A stretch of DNA of 64,000 nt, from positions 1-64,000 of the forward strand of contig NZ_SLXK01000007.1 in assembly GCF_004341035.1 (NCBI RefSeq), written 5' to 3'. This stretch comes from Scopulibacillus darangshiensis. Its GTDB lineage: Bacteria > Bacillota > Bacilli > Bacillales > Sporolactobacillaceae. A program made the translations under genes and the position numbers. Position 1 is the stretch's first letter, and every line of letters begins with the position of its first letter. Below the pieces are notes generated by a model that saw only the letters and a program-made list of their open reading frames with translations, was not told the origin of the DNA and searched no databases. Below are positions 25,273 through 33,170 of this stretch, in pieces.

Positions 25273-25282
25273 GAAATCTTAC
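25269..25282. promoter_or_regulatory. Candidate Crp/Fnr operator 3, upstream of the ABC importer operon
   Basis: GTAAG-AAAT-CTTAC. A TATGTT at 25304-25309 puts the predicted transcription start near 25316, with the operator centre about 40 bp upstream. It overlaps the stop codon of the kinase gene. Confidence 0.65.
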
Positions 25283-25341
25283 ATCCAATTGATAAAGATC
25301 AGTTATGTTGGCAATAGATGAACTGGACTGGAGTGAATAGC

Positions 25342-26607
25342 ATGAAACGTCCAAAGTTTTTTTATTTGATCGCAGGTTTTTTCATTCTAGCGATATTTTT
25401 GGCGGGATGTGCCGGGCAAAAAGGAAATGAACAGGGAAAATCGGCTGGCCATCCAAATGTATTAAAGGCAAACTGGCAAGATGTTTTGTCTCAAGCTAAA
25501 GGTCAAACGGTCAATATTTACTTATACGGTGGAAGTGAATCGACGAACAATTATATTGATAACTGGGTGGCCCCGCGGTTAAAGAAACAATTCGGCGTTC
25601 AGTTGAATCGTGTTCCCGTGAATGATACCAAAGATATCATCAACAAACTGGTATCCGAAAAACAGGCCGGTAAAAAAGATGGTAGTATTGATGTGATGTG
25701 GATCAATGGAGAAAATTTTCTCATGAGCAAAAAAAACAACTTGTTATGGGATTCTTTTTCCCCAAAACTGCCGAATGTCAAGAAATATGTCAATCAGAAT
25801 TCACCTGCTATTAAAAATGACTTTGGCGAACCAACCCAGGGGGTGGAAGCTCCCTGGAGTCAGGCGCAGTTTGTATTCACTTATGATTCAAATAAGGTGA
25901 AGCATCCACCAAAGTCAGCTGAAGCTCTCAAACAATGGGTGAAACAACACCCAGGGAAATTTACGTATCCGGCTCCGCCTGATTTTACAGGCAGTGCTTT
26001 TATTCGAAATATGCTATATGAAACAACAGGTGGTTACAAGCAATACTTAAAACCGCTGGATAAACAGACAGGGTTGGACAACATAGTCAAAGCACTATGG
26101 AACTACTTAAATGCTATAGAACCTTATTTGTGGCGAAAGGGAGAGACCTATCCGGAAAGCGCCAGCAAACTGGATCAACTTTATGCTAGTGGTGCGGTCT
26201 GGTTGACGATGGGGTATGATCCGGCCCATGCAGCAAATGAAGTGAAAGACGGAAGGTTTCCGAAATCAACCCGTACCTTTGTTTTGAAGGACGGCACGCT
26301 TTCCAACACGAGTTATTTGTCGATCCCGTTTAATTCACCGCATAAAGCTGCGGCGATGGTGGCGATCAATTTCATGTTGTCACCGAAGGCCCAAATCGCC
26401 AAATCCGACCCGGAAAATTGGGGAGCCCTGATGGCCATCGATCCGAACAAACTGTCTTCTAAAGGGCAAAAACAATTAAATGCGATAGACCGGGGCAAAG
26501 CGACATTGCCTTCAAAAGTATTGGCGAATCATCGCGTGCCGGAAATTCCGGCGGGGTACGTTGATTACCTTGAAAAGGGATGGATGGAGCATGTGGCCAA
26601 ACATTAA
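25342..26607 (+). CDS. ABC importer substrate-binding lipoprotein (YnjB-like)
   Basis: About 421 residues with a lipoprotein signal ending in LAGC (Cys at residue 23 from ATG 25342). The mature part matches the YnjB family of solute-binding proteins: VNIYLYGGSESTNNYIDNWV, IDVMWINGENF, WSQAQFVFTYDSNKV, WLTMGYDPAHAANEV. YnjBCD systems are orphan importers whose ligand is not known; the fold is that of the iron, thiamine and polyamine binders. GGAGTGA fixes ATG 25342. It is the first gene of a five-gene operon behind operator 3. Confidence 0.85.
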   Translation: MKRPKFFYLIAGFFILAIFLAGCAGQKGNEQGKSAGHPNVLKANWQDVLSQAKGQTVNIYLYGGSESTNNYIDNWVAPRLKKQFGVQLNRVPVNDTKDIINKLVSEKQAGKKDGSIDVMWINGENFLMSKKNNLLWDSFSPKLPNVKKYVNQNSPAIKNDFGEPTQGVEAPWSQAQFVFTYDSNKVKHPPKSAEALKQWVKQHPGKFTYPAPPDFTGSAFIRNMLYETTGGYKQYLKPLDKQTGLDNIVKALWNYLNAIEPYLWRKGETYPESASKLDQLYASGAVWLTMGYDPAHAANEVKDGRFPKSTRTFVLKDGTLSNTSYLSIPFNSPHKAAAMVAINFMLSPKAQIAKSDPENWGALMAIDPNKLSSKGQKQLNAIDRGKATLPSKVLANHRVPEIPAGYVDYLEKGWMEHVAKH

Positions 26608-27478
26608 ACCGTATATTTATGTGCTGCCAACAGCCGGCGTGCTTCTTATCCTGTTTGTTGGCGGCTTGATCGAGGGTCTTATCCAAAGCCTCGGTTATTT
26701 CCCGGCCGCTGGCCAATACGGATTTTCGTTGGATTATTATCGGCAATTATTGTCTTCTTCTGATTTTTGGGATTCGTTGATTTTAACCTTTCGGATCGCT
26801 TTGCTTTCCTCATTGTCGGCAGGAGTACTTGGGATGTTTGTCTCTGTCTGCCTGTTTATGTTGAAAAGGCCGGGCAGCGGGCGGAAAAACCAGATCTGGC
26901 AGCGGTTTTTCCAATTACCGTTAATTGTCCCTCATTTGGTGTGGGCTTATTTGATGGTGTTGTTATTCACGCAAAGCGGATGGCTTTCGCGAATTCTGGC
27001 ATCACTTGGCTGGATTCATCATATCAATGATTTTCCCGTGTTGGTAAATGACTCGTTCGGGGGGGACATCATTTTTACGTATGCCTGGAAAGAAGCGCCG
27101 TTTATTGCTTTGATGATTTATCCGGTGCTTTTGCGCATTCACGGCTCGTGGTTTGAAGCCTCAAGAGTGTTTGGGGCAAACCGATGGTCATTTTTTCGGG
27201 AGATTTTATTGCCGTTGTTGATGCCAACGTGGATTTCTTCAAGCTTTATTGTATTTGCCTTCACGTTTTCCGCCTTTGAAGTTCCGTTTTTGTTGGGCGT
27301 GACATATCCGAGAATGCTTCCGGTGCTGTCTTACAATTTGTATACGAGCGGGGGACTGGAGGCTCGCCCGGAAGCGCTGGCTGTTAACGTCATTTTAGCC
27401 GTCATCGTCAGCATACTCGGTGTTGCGGCTTACCGGTTAAGCCAACGTTGGAGTATGGACGAACAAGGAGGATGGTGA
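26591..27478 (+). CDS. ABC importer permease 1 (YnjC N-terminal half type)
   Basis: About 295 residues, six predicted transmembrane helices, and the inner-membrane EAA loop around ASRVFGANRWSFFREILLPLLMP (EAA...G pattern). ATG 26591 overlaps the end of the binding-protein gene and has a GGATGGAG site. In E. coli YnjC the two permease halves are one long protein; here they are separate genes. Confidence 0.85.
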   Translation: MWPNIKPYIYVLPTAGVLLILFVGGLIEGLIQSLGYFPAAGQYGFSLDYYRQLLSSSDFWDSLILTFRIALLSSLSAGVLGMFVSVCLFMLKRPGSGRKNQIWQRFFQLPLIVPHLVWAYLMVLLFTQSGWLSRILASLGWIHHINDFPVLVNDSFGGDIIFTYAWKEAPFIALMIYPVLLRIHGSWFEASRVFGANRWSFFREILLPLLMPTWISSSFIVFAFTFSAFEVPFLLGVTYPRMLPVLSYNLYTSGGLEARPEALAVNVILAVIVSILGVAAYRLSQRWSMDEQGGW

Positions 27479-27479
27479 T

Positions 27480-28289
27480 ATGAGGCGAATCGGACATTTC
27501 ATGCATGCGGCTGTTACCATTATCCTGCTTATCGCGATTGCGATTCCGTTCATTCCCTTGTTTTTTTCAAGCTTTTCCCACGGTTGGCGATGGCCGGAGG
27601 TCATTCCGCATGCATTCAGTTTACGGGCCTGGGTGTATGTATTTTCCGGAAACAGTGGAACATGGGAAGCCGTCTGGACGAGCTTGGAAATTGCTTTTAT
27701 CGTGACATTGATCAATTTACTATTGGCTCTTCCTGCAGCTAACGTCTTGGGGCGTCTGAGGTTCCGCGGAAAATGGCTGATTGAGGGACTGATTTATGCC
27801 CCGATCATTATCCCAGCCTTCATTTCTGTGATGGGGATGTATATCTCTTTTATTCGATTAGGGTTGACCGATTCAGTTACCGGCGTGATCGTCGCACATA
27901 TTATCCCAACTTTACCCTATATGGTTAGGGCTTTAATTGTCAGTTACAGTACGCTCGGGTTTCAATGGGAAGAGCAAGGGCAAATGCTCGGAGCCAGTGG
28001 TTTTCAGCGCTTTTGTTACATTGTGATGCCTCACTTGATGCCAGGAATCGTGGCCGGGGCCAGTTTAAGTATTTTGGTTTCACTTAGCCAATATCTTGTC
28101 ACCTTTCTTGTTGGCGGAGGGCAGGTCATGACATTGCCGCTTATTCTGTTCCCTTTCATAAGCGGAGGGGATCCTGCAATTGGCTCAGCGTACACGTTAA
28201 TTTTTGCCGGAATGGCTGCGTTTGCCCTGTTTCTCATGGATTTTTTGTTAAAAAGGTATTACGGAAAAAAAGTCACGGTTCACTTGTAG
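27480..28289 (+). CDS. ABC importer permease 2
   Basis: A 269-residue permease with six predicted helices and the EAA-type loop EEQGQMLGASGFQRFCYIVMPHLMPG. The ATG stands one base after the stop of permease 1, with AGGAGG just before. It forms the second half of the YnjC-like channel. Confidence 0.85.
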   Translation: MRRIGHFMHAAVTIILLIAIAIPFIPLFFSSFSHGWRWPEVIPHAFSLRAWVYVFSGNSGTWEAVWTSLEIAFIVTLINLLLALPAANVLGRLRFRGKWLIEGLIYAPIIIPAFISVMGMYISFIRLGLTDSVTGVIVAHIIPTLPYMVRALIVSYSTLGFQWEEQGQMLGASGFQRFCYIVMPHLMPGIVAGASLSILVSLSQYLVTFLVGGGQVMTLPLILFPFISGGDPAIGSAYTLIFAGMAAFALFLMDFLLKRYYGKKVTVHL

Positions 28290-28304
28290 AGCGAGGGATT
28301 GGAT

Positions 28305-29384
28305 ATGGAAACTTTACAATTACAGGCCATCGAAAAACATTTCAAGGAAACCAATAAAAAATCAAAGGAGGGCTCGGTTTTTTCCATTAAACCGACAACA
28401 ATTACGATCCAGGAGGGAGAAGCGTTTTCTCTTTTAGGCCCTTCGGGATGTGGGAAAACCACTTTGTTGAAATTAGTCGCCGGATTGCTTACACCCGATA
28501 ACGGAGACGTTATTTTAAACGGCAATAAAATCACCTCGGTTGTACCGGAAGACAGAGGATTCAGTATGGTGTTTCAGGAAGCATTGCTATTCCCTCATAT
28601 GATGGTCGAAGAAAATGTCGCATTCGGGTTAAAAATGAAAGGAATCCGCAAAAAGCAAAGACTAAAAAGGGCGAGAGAGACCCTCACGTCAGTTGGGCTG
28701 GAAGGTTTCGGAAAGCGATATCCGTCAGCATTGAGCGGCGGACAAAAACAGCGGGTCTCTCTGGCCCGTGCGATTGTAACCAAACCGCGTCTCCTTTTGA
28801 TGGATGAACCGTTCAGCGCGCTGGATCCCGGGCTTCGCGAAGAAATCCGCGATCTGGTGGCCCGTATGCATAAGGAATACCGCATGACGATTCTTTTTGT
28901 GACCCATGATCGCGAAGAAGCCTTTCAATTATCTGATCGGATCGGGGTAATGAAAAACGGGGGAATTTTACAAATTGATCGGCCGAGGAATCTGTATGAA
29001 AAACCGAAAGACCCACATGTCGCCCGGTTTTTAGGAGCCAAAAATGTTTTTTACGGCAAACTTCAGGAAGGGAAGTTTGTTTCGGATGATTTTCAGGTCC
29101 AATTAACTTACGCTCAAAATCCTGAACAGTCAGGTTGGCTTGTGATTCGGCCTGAAACCTTATCGATTCACAAAGAATCAGCCGAACAGGAATCAAACGT
29201 GTTTCAAGGTACTGTCCAAAAGCTGTCTTTTCGGCAAGGATTTTATTATATAAAGATTCAAACTGGTTCAAAGGTGCTTGAGATTGTGCAACATGCAGAT
29301 GTAAGGTTAGATGAATCAGAAGGTAAGGCAATATGGCTGCGAGTTGATCCGAATCAACTGTATTTCATACCTGAAAAGGGATAG
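28305..29384 (+). CDS. ABC importer ATP-binding protein (YnjD/PotA-like)
   Basis: About 359 residues. Walker A is GPSGCGKTT, the signature is LSGGQKQRVSLARA, Walker B is LLLMDEPFSALDP, the switch is VTHDREE, and a C-terminal regulatory TOBE-like domain follows from about residue 240 (FLGAKNVFYGKL, WLVIRPETLSI). It energises the importer. The length with a TOBE domain resembles PotA or ThiQ-like iron, sulphate and polyamine ATPases. TTG 28299 is possible but ATG 28305 has better spacing. Confidence 0.87.
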   Translation: METLQLQAIEKHFKETNKKSKEGSVFSIKPTTITIQEGEAFSLLGPSGCGKTTLLKLVAGLLTPDNGDVILNGNKITSVVPEDRGFSMVFQEALLFPHMMVEENVAFGLKMKGIRKKQRLKRARETLTSVGLEGFGKRYPSALSGGQKQRVSLARAIVTKPRLLLMDEPFSALDPGLREEIRDLVARMHKEYRMTILFVTHDREEAFQLSDRIGVMKNGGILQIDRPRNLYEKPKDPHVARFLGAKNVFYGKLQEGKFVSDDFQVQLTYAQNPEQSGWLVIRPETLSIHKESAEQESNVFQGTVQKLSFRQGFYYIKIQTGSKVLEIVQHADVRLDESEGKAIWLRVDPNQLYFIPEKG

Positions 29385-29394
29385 GGGTTTTCTT

Positions 29395-30270
29395 ATGGAA
29401 AAAGTGATTTTTGATTGTGATAATACGATCGGCGTTCCGGAAAGGGACGTGGATGACGGGTTGGCGCTCTTATACTTATTGGGCAGGGAAGACATTGAAC
29501 TAATCGGCGTAACGACTACCTTTGGGAACAGTACGATTGATACGGTTTATGAAGCGACAGTACGAATGTTTGACGATTTGGGATTGCATGATTTGCCTCT
29601 GTTGAAAGGGGCGGGTGGCACAGAGGACAGGCGAAGTGAATCCGCTCGATTTCTTGCCAAAACAGCTGCCGAACACCCAGGTGACATCTCTTTGCTTGCA
29701 ACAGGATCCTTGACCAATCTTTATCAGGCGTATCAAATAGACCCAGACTTTTTCGGACATTTGAAACAGATCGTGCTGATGGGCGGGATCACAGAACCAT
29801 TGGTGATCAACGGCAATCGACTGAATGAATTAAATTTCTCATGTGATCCGGAGGCCGCCCTTCAAGTTCTGCGGTCAGAGGCAAAGGTTACTACATTGAC
29901 CGGAAATATTTGCCTTCAAGCTTTTTTCGGTGAAAAAGAACTGGCCTGGGTAAAACAACATCAACAAGAAAAAGTCTATCAATACATTCTGGATAAACTT
30001 TTGCCCTGGGTTCAATATAACCAAAAGCAATTCGGACTGAACGGCTTTTATAATTGGGATACGACAGCAGCGCTTTACCTGACACACCCAGGGCTTTTCG
30101 ATGACAATCTAAGTACAGTAGTTTCGACTCAAGATGATTTAAAAAGCGGGTACCTGAGTGAAAGTAAGTCTGTTGCAGATGGCTTTATCGTCCACGTTCC
30201 GGAAAAAATTAAGGACATTCATCGATTCAACCAGGTCATTCTTGAAACGTGGGGGAGAGTGTCTCTTTAA
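29395..30270 (+). CDS. Nucleoside hydrolase (IunH family)
   Basis: About 291 residues. The N-terminal calcium-binding Asp cluster is present, with an insertion between its halves (FDCDNTIGVPERDVDDGLAL versus the usual DTDPGxDDAxAL). ELIGVTTTFGN, LLATGSLTNL, VLMGG and NFSCDPEAALQVL follow the family order. These enzymes cleave the N-glycosidic bond of nucleosides to give base and ribose. It is the last gene of the ABC importer operon, so it probably processes what the importer brings in. The unusual active-site insertion may change base or sugar specificity. ATG 29395 is preferred over upstream starts inside the ATPase gene. Confidence 0.85.
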   Translation: MEKVIFDCDNTIGVPERDVDDGLALLYLLGREDIELIGVTTTFGNSTIDTVYEATVRMFDDLGLHDLPLLKGAGGTEDRRSESARFLAKTAAEHPGDISLLATGSLTNLYQAYQIDPDFFGHLKQIVLMGGITEPLVINGNRLNELNFSCDPEAALQVLRSEAKVTTLTGNICLQAFFGEKELAWVKQHQQEKVYQYILDKLLPWVQYNQKQFGLNGFYNWDTTAALYLTHPGLFDDNLSTVVSTQDDLKSGYLSESKSVADGFIVHVPEKIKDIHRFNQVILETWGRVSL

Positions 30271-30310
30271 GGTTCCATTATTGGTTTATTAAAAAGGGAT
30301 AGGGACACTC

Positions 30311-30517
30311 GTGAGGATGAGAACTTTATTTTATGGATGGCTTGGCGTTTTCTTGTTTTTGGATTTGTGGACAAAAGGGTGGATGGAAAAGCACTTGTCC
30401 CTTGGTGAAACTTGCCACGTAATCAAGGGCTTTGCTGTCATGGAAACTGATTCACAACGTCTGACCATAGTACCCAATCAATTTGATTACCGATTCAGGT
30501 ACTTCATAGTTGCTTGA
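30311..30517 (+). pseudogene. Signal peptidase II (LspA) N-terminal fragment
   Basis: The first 40 residues (LGVFLFLDLWTKGWMEKHLS, then LGETCHVIKGF) match the first transmembrane helix of LspA with its D..TK pair. After about 30440 the homology ends and the frame runs into unrelated sequence. The catalytic Asp residues are missing. A chromosomal lspA must be elsewhere; this is a scrap. Confidence 0.6.
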
Positions 30518-30588
30518 TAAGATGGTGTCCCATTCCCCAGCTCCAAATGGTTCGATATCACCAGTGTTTGCAAAAGCTGAGACGGGAA

Positions 30589-31080
30589 TTAACCTTCGTG
30601 GTTTCTTGGCATTCGGGTTTGAACACCTTTGCGACGGTGCCACCAAAACAATAGCACTAAATTAAGAATGATAAGAATGGATATTAAAATGCCTGCTTCA
30701 GGGCCAAGTTCTCCGCCATTTAACAGTAAGTGATTGGCGTCTATTCTAGTCATAAAAACGCCGTGATCACCCTGTCCGCTTACAGGAAAGCCATAAATGG
30801 TACCTTGGAAATAGTTCCATGCAATGTGGAATCCGATAGAAAGCCAAAGTTTCCCTGTAAGAAGATACATATAAGCAAAAAGGACACCGACCAGAAATTG
30901 ATTAAAAAGGTTTTATTAGATTAAATAAGTGAGAGAAAAGGTCTTAGATGAAGACGCAAAATTAGCAAATAAACAAGCAAGTATCATTAAAAGGGCACCA
31001 GGTATTTCTGGTTGACCATTTTTCCATCCTACTTGTGATGAAAGCCCAAAGGGGATAAAAAATTGTGCGGAAGGTCGTTC
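30589..31080 (-). pseudogene. CPBP-family intramembrane protease, broken
   Basis: On the minus strand IPFGLSSQVGWKNGQPEIPG is followed by a stop, then after a break FNQFLVGVLFAYMYLLTGKL and LSIGFHIAWNYFQGTIYGFP. The latter holds the third conserved motif of CPBP (Abi/CAAX) proteases (H..WN). The N-terminal EE...R motif cannot be found in frame. It is disrupted by at least one stop. Confidence 0.6.
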
Positions 31081-31132
31081 ATTAAGGCGATGAAGATATC
31101 AAATCGATAAAAAGGCAGGGGAAAACGTCTTC

Positions 31133-31173
31133 ATAAACCAACCCCTACTAAAATTTAGAAGGGGTTGGTTTAT
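31133..31173 (-). terminator. Terminator of the YitT-family gene
   Basis: ATAAACCAACCCCT and AGGGGTTGGTTTAT form a perfect 14-bp stem with a 13-base loop. Confidence 0.75.
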
Positions 31174-31179
31174 GGTTGG

Positions 31180-32055
31180 TCAGGCATGAAATCCTTCGCC
31201 AAGTACTTCGATCGAATTAGATACGATAACAAAAGCCTTGGGATCAACGCGTTCGACCAGCTGTTTGAGCTTGGTCAGCTCGCTTTGATCAAGGACACAC
31301 ATCAGCACAGGTCGATCATCATTCGTATAACCGCCGATGCCGGGGATTTTGGTCACGCCGCGGTCAATCTCCTTTAGTATGGCTTGCTGGATATTAACCT
31401 CATGATCCGAGATGATGAATGCCATTTTTGTCTGGCTAAATCCGACCTGGACGACATCGATGATCTTTCCGGTGAGATAAATGCTAATCAGTGCATAAAG
31501 TGCCTTTTCCAGACTGAAGACAAAAGCGGACATGATGACAATTGTCCCGTCAATAAGCACCATCGATATCCCTTGAGATAGATGGGTGTACTTATGAATG
31601 ATTTGGCCAATCAACGCTGTTCCGCCTGTTGATCCTTTTCCACGGAACACGATACCGAGCCCAAGTCCAACGCCGATCCCGCCAAACAAAGCCCCAAGCA
31701 GCGGTTCGTTTGTAGGGGGCTCAATGTGCTGCGACAAATAGACAACGAATGGCAGAAAACTCGTGCCGACTAATGTCTTGATACTAAAGTCTTTTCCAAG
31801 GATAACAATACCCAAGATAAATAGCGGGATATTAAATGCCCATTGCACGTAAGCGGGATTCCAACCAAATGTTCCGTACAACACCGTGCTAACACCGCTG
31901 ATGCCGCCTGCTGCGATTTGGTTTGGGAATAGAAAAAGGTTAAAGGCGAGAGCTACTATCGAAGCTCCAATCAATATCTCAATATATTCTAATGATAAGA
32001 TGACCCTAGGATTTAAAGTCATGATTTTGCGATAAAGTTGTGCCATGATGCTCAC
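31180..32055 (-). CDS. YitT-family membrane protein (DUF161 + DUF2179)
   Basis: A 291-residue protein. Five transmembrane helices fill residues about 20-190 (GGISGVSTVLYGTFGWNPAY, GIVFRGKGSTGGTALIGQII), followed by the cytoplasmic DUF2179 domain from about 220 (KMAFIISDHEVNIQQAIL, GYTNDDRPVLMCVLDQSEL). Bacillus genomes carry several such paralogues; some are annotated as transporters but the substrate is unproven. It is transcribed alone. Confidence 0.88.
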   Translation of the reverse strand: MSIMAQLYRKIMTLNPRVILSLEYIEILIGASIVALAFNLFLFPNQIAAGGISGVSTVLYGTFGWNPAYVQWAFNIPLFILGIVILGKDFSIKTLVGTSFLPFVVYLSQHIEPPTNEPLLGALFGGIGVGLGLGIVFRGKGSTGGTALIGQIIHKYTHLSQGISMVLIDGTIVIMSAFVFSLEKALYALISIYLTGKIIDVVQVGFSQTKMAFIISDHEVNIQQAILKEIDRGVTKIPGIGGYTNDDRPVLMCVLDQSELTKLKQLVERVDPKAFVIVSNSIEVLGEGFHA

Positions 32056-32227
32056 TCTTCCTGTTAATTCTTATTTGATATAAGTCCATTTGACAGTATA
32101 ACACTAAGAACAAAGGCGTGGCAACGTATGTTAAATTAAGACAATCTTAAGAAATCCTTTCATAACTCTTTAAAGTTAACCACTATAATTAGAATCGGAA
32201 ATCAATAGTGGAGGGGTAGAGATCATT

Positions 32228-32266
32228 ATGGAAATTGTCAAAGCCAGCGGACTAAGTAAAATGTAG
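32228..32266 (+). pseudogene. ABC transporter ATPase, first 12 codons only
   Basis: GGAGGGG is followed by an ATG and MEIVKASGLSKM, the usual start of BceA-type ABC ATPases, then a stop codon. The rest of the gene is gone. A TATAAT-like box lies just upstream. It is a deletion scar at the left edge of the AT-rich island. Confidence 0.5.
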
Positions 32267-32383
32267 GGAACCGCTAACATTTTGACGGTTGTACGCTAAG
32301 CAAAATTCAACAGGGAAAAAGCCAAATACCTGTGTGTCATTTGTTACAATATTATTAAAACATTTCGTTTTTATTGCAGGGAT

Positions 32384-32413
32384 TTGTAAAGATTTGTAGA
32401 AAAGTTATATAAT
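32384..32413 (+). promoter_or_regulatory. Candidate sigma-A promoter of the secreted-protein operon
   Basis: TTGTAA (32384-32389), an 18-bp spacer and TATAAT (32408-32413). It would leave an untranslated leader of about 210 bases that contains an ATTTGGTT...AACCAAAT inverted repeat near 32500-32530. Confidence 0.5.
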
Positions 32414-32631
32414 TGGAATTTTAAAATTAATAGAGATATTTATTTTAGTATTTGCTGATAACTCTTTATATAGACCTTCCCCAAAGAGGGAACTTATTTG
32501 GTTGATAAATCTTCCTTAACCAAATTAATAAATTTGCTACTTATTTTAATTTTCTATTTACTATATCAACCTTTAATGTTACTATTTACCTGTAATTGAA
32601 TTACATAAAATTTATAAAAGGGGGTGAAGAG

Positions 32632-33072
32632 ATGACGTTAAGGAAGAAGGTGTACACTGTTGTACTAACTGCTGCAATGGTTTTGTCTATTGGTTTTTCT
32701 ACTGCTATACCTACCTTTGCTAATAACTATCATGATACGGATTATGTGTTTAACTTTCCAATGGGTACGAATGTAGCCTATACAGGTATCCGGTCCAAGT
32801 CAGATGATTCATCGGCTTATATGAAACTTAAGGAAATTGGCCCAAGAACCTACAACCCAGCCTATACCGCTTCGGTTGTAAATTTATATGGGAAGAACTT
32901 TTCAAGAACTTGGTATTATGTATTTGATAGTTCAGATATAAATCGGGGACGCTACCTTTCCAATTATGCATGGGAGGATAACCATCGGGTTGTTTCGGTG
33001 CAAATAAAGGCAGTCAGAAGAGCAGCCCATGGTTACTATGCCTCAGGAGTTTGGAGTCCTGATTCAATTTAG
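32632..33072 (+). CDS. Small secreted protein, possible bacteriocin-like or peptide substrate
   Basis: A 146-residue protein from ATG 32632 behind AAAAGGGGGTGA. A Sec signal peptide ends near AIPTFA|NN, leaving about 115 mature residues with many aromatic, Ser and Tyr residues and no Cys (DYVFNFPMGTNVAYTG, SSAYMKL, RTWYYVFDS, YYASGVWSPDS). It heads an operon with an anchored protein, four permeases and an ATPase, and is separated from them by a hairpin. Small secreted proteins of the DUF2712 and lactococcin-972-like type have this neighbourhood. Sequence identity to a named bacteriocin was not recognised. Confidence 0.65.
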   Translation: MTLRKKVYTVVLTAAMVLSIGFSTAIPTFANNYHDTDYVFNFPMGTNVAYTGIRSKSDDSSAYMKLKEIGPRTYNPAYTASVVNLYGKNFSRTWYYVFDSSDINRGRYLSNYAWEDNHRVVSVQIKAVRRAAHGYYASGVWSPDSI

Positions 33073-33085
33073 TATCATTAATACA

Positions 33086-33127
33086 AACAACGATGGGTAG
33101 TTTACAAAATACCCATCGTTGTTTTGA
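33086..33127 (+). terminator. Partial terminator between the secreted protein and its operon
   Basis: AACAACGATGGGTA and TACCCATCGTTGTT form a perfect 14-bp stem, but only four T residues follow. It probably lets a fraction of transcripts through, giving more of the first gene product than of the transporter. Confidence 0.7.
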
Positions 33128-33170
33128 GTGGAGGTTATATTAATCTAATTAATATTTGGAGGATTAGGTT

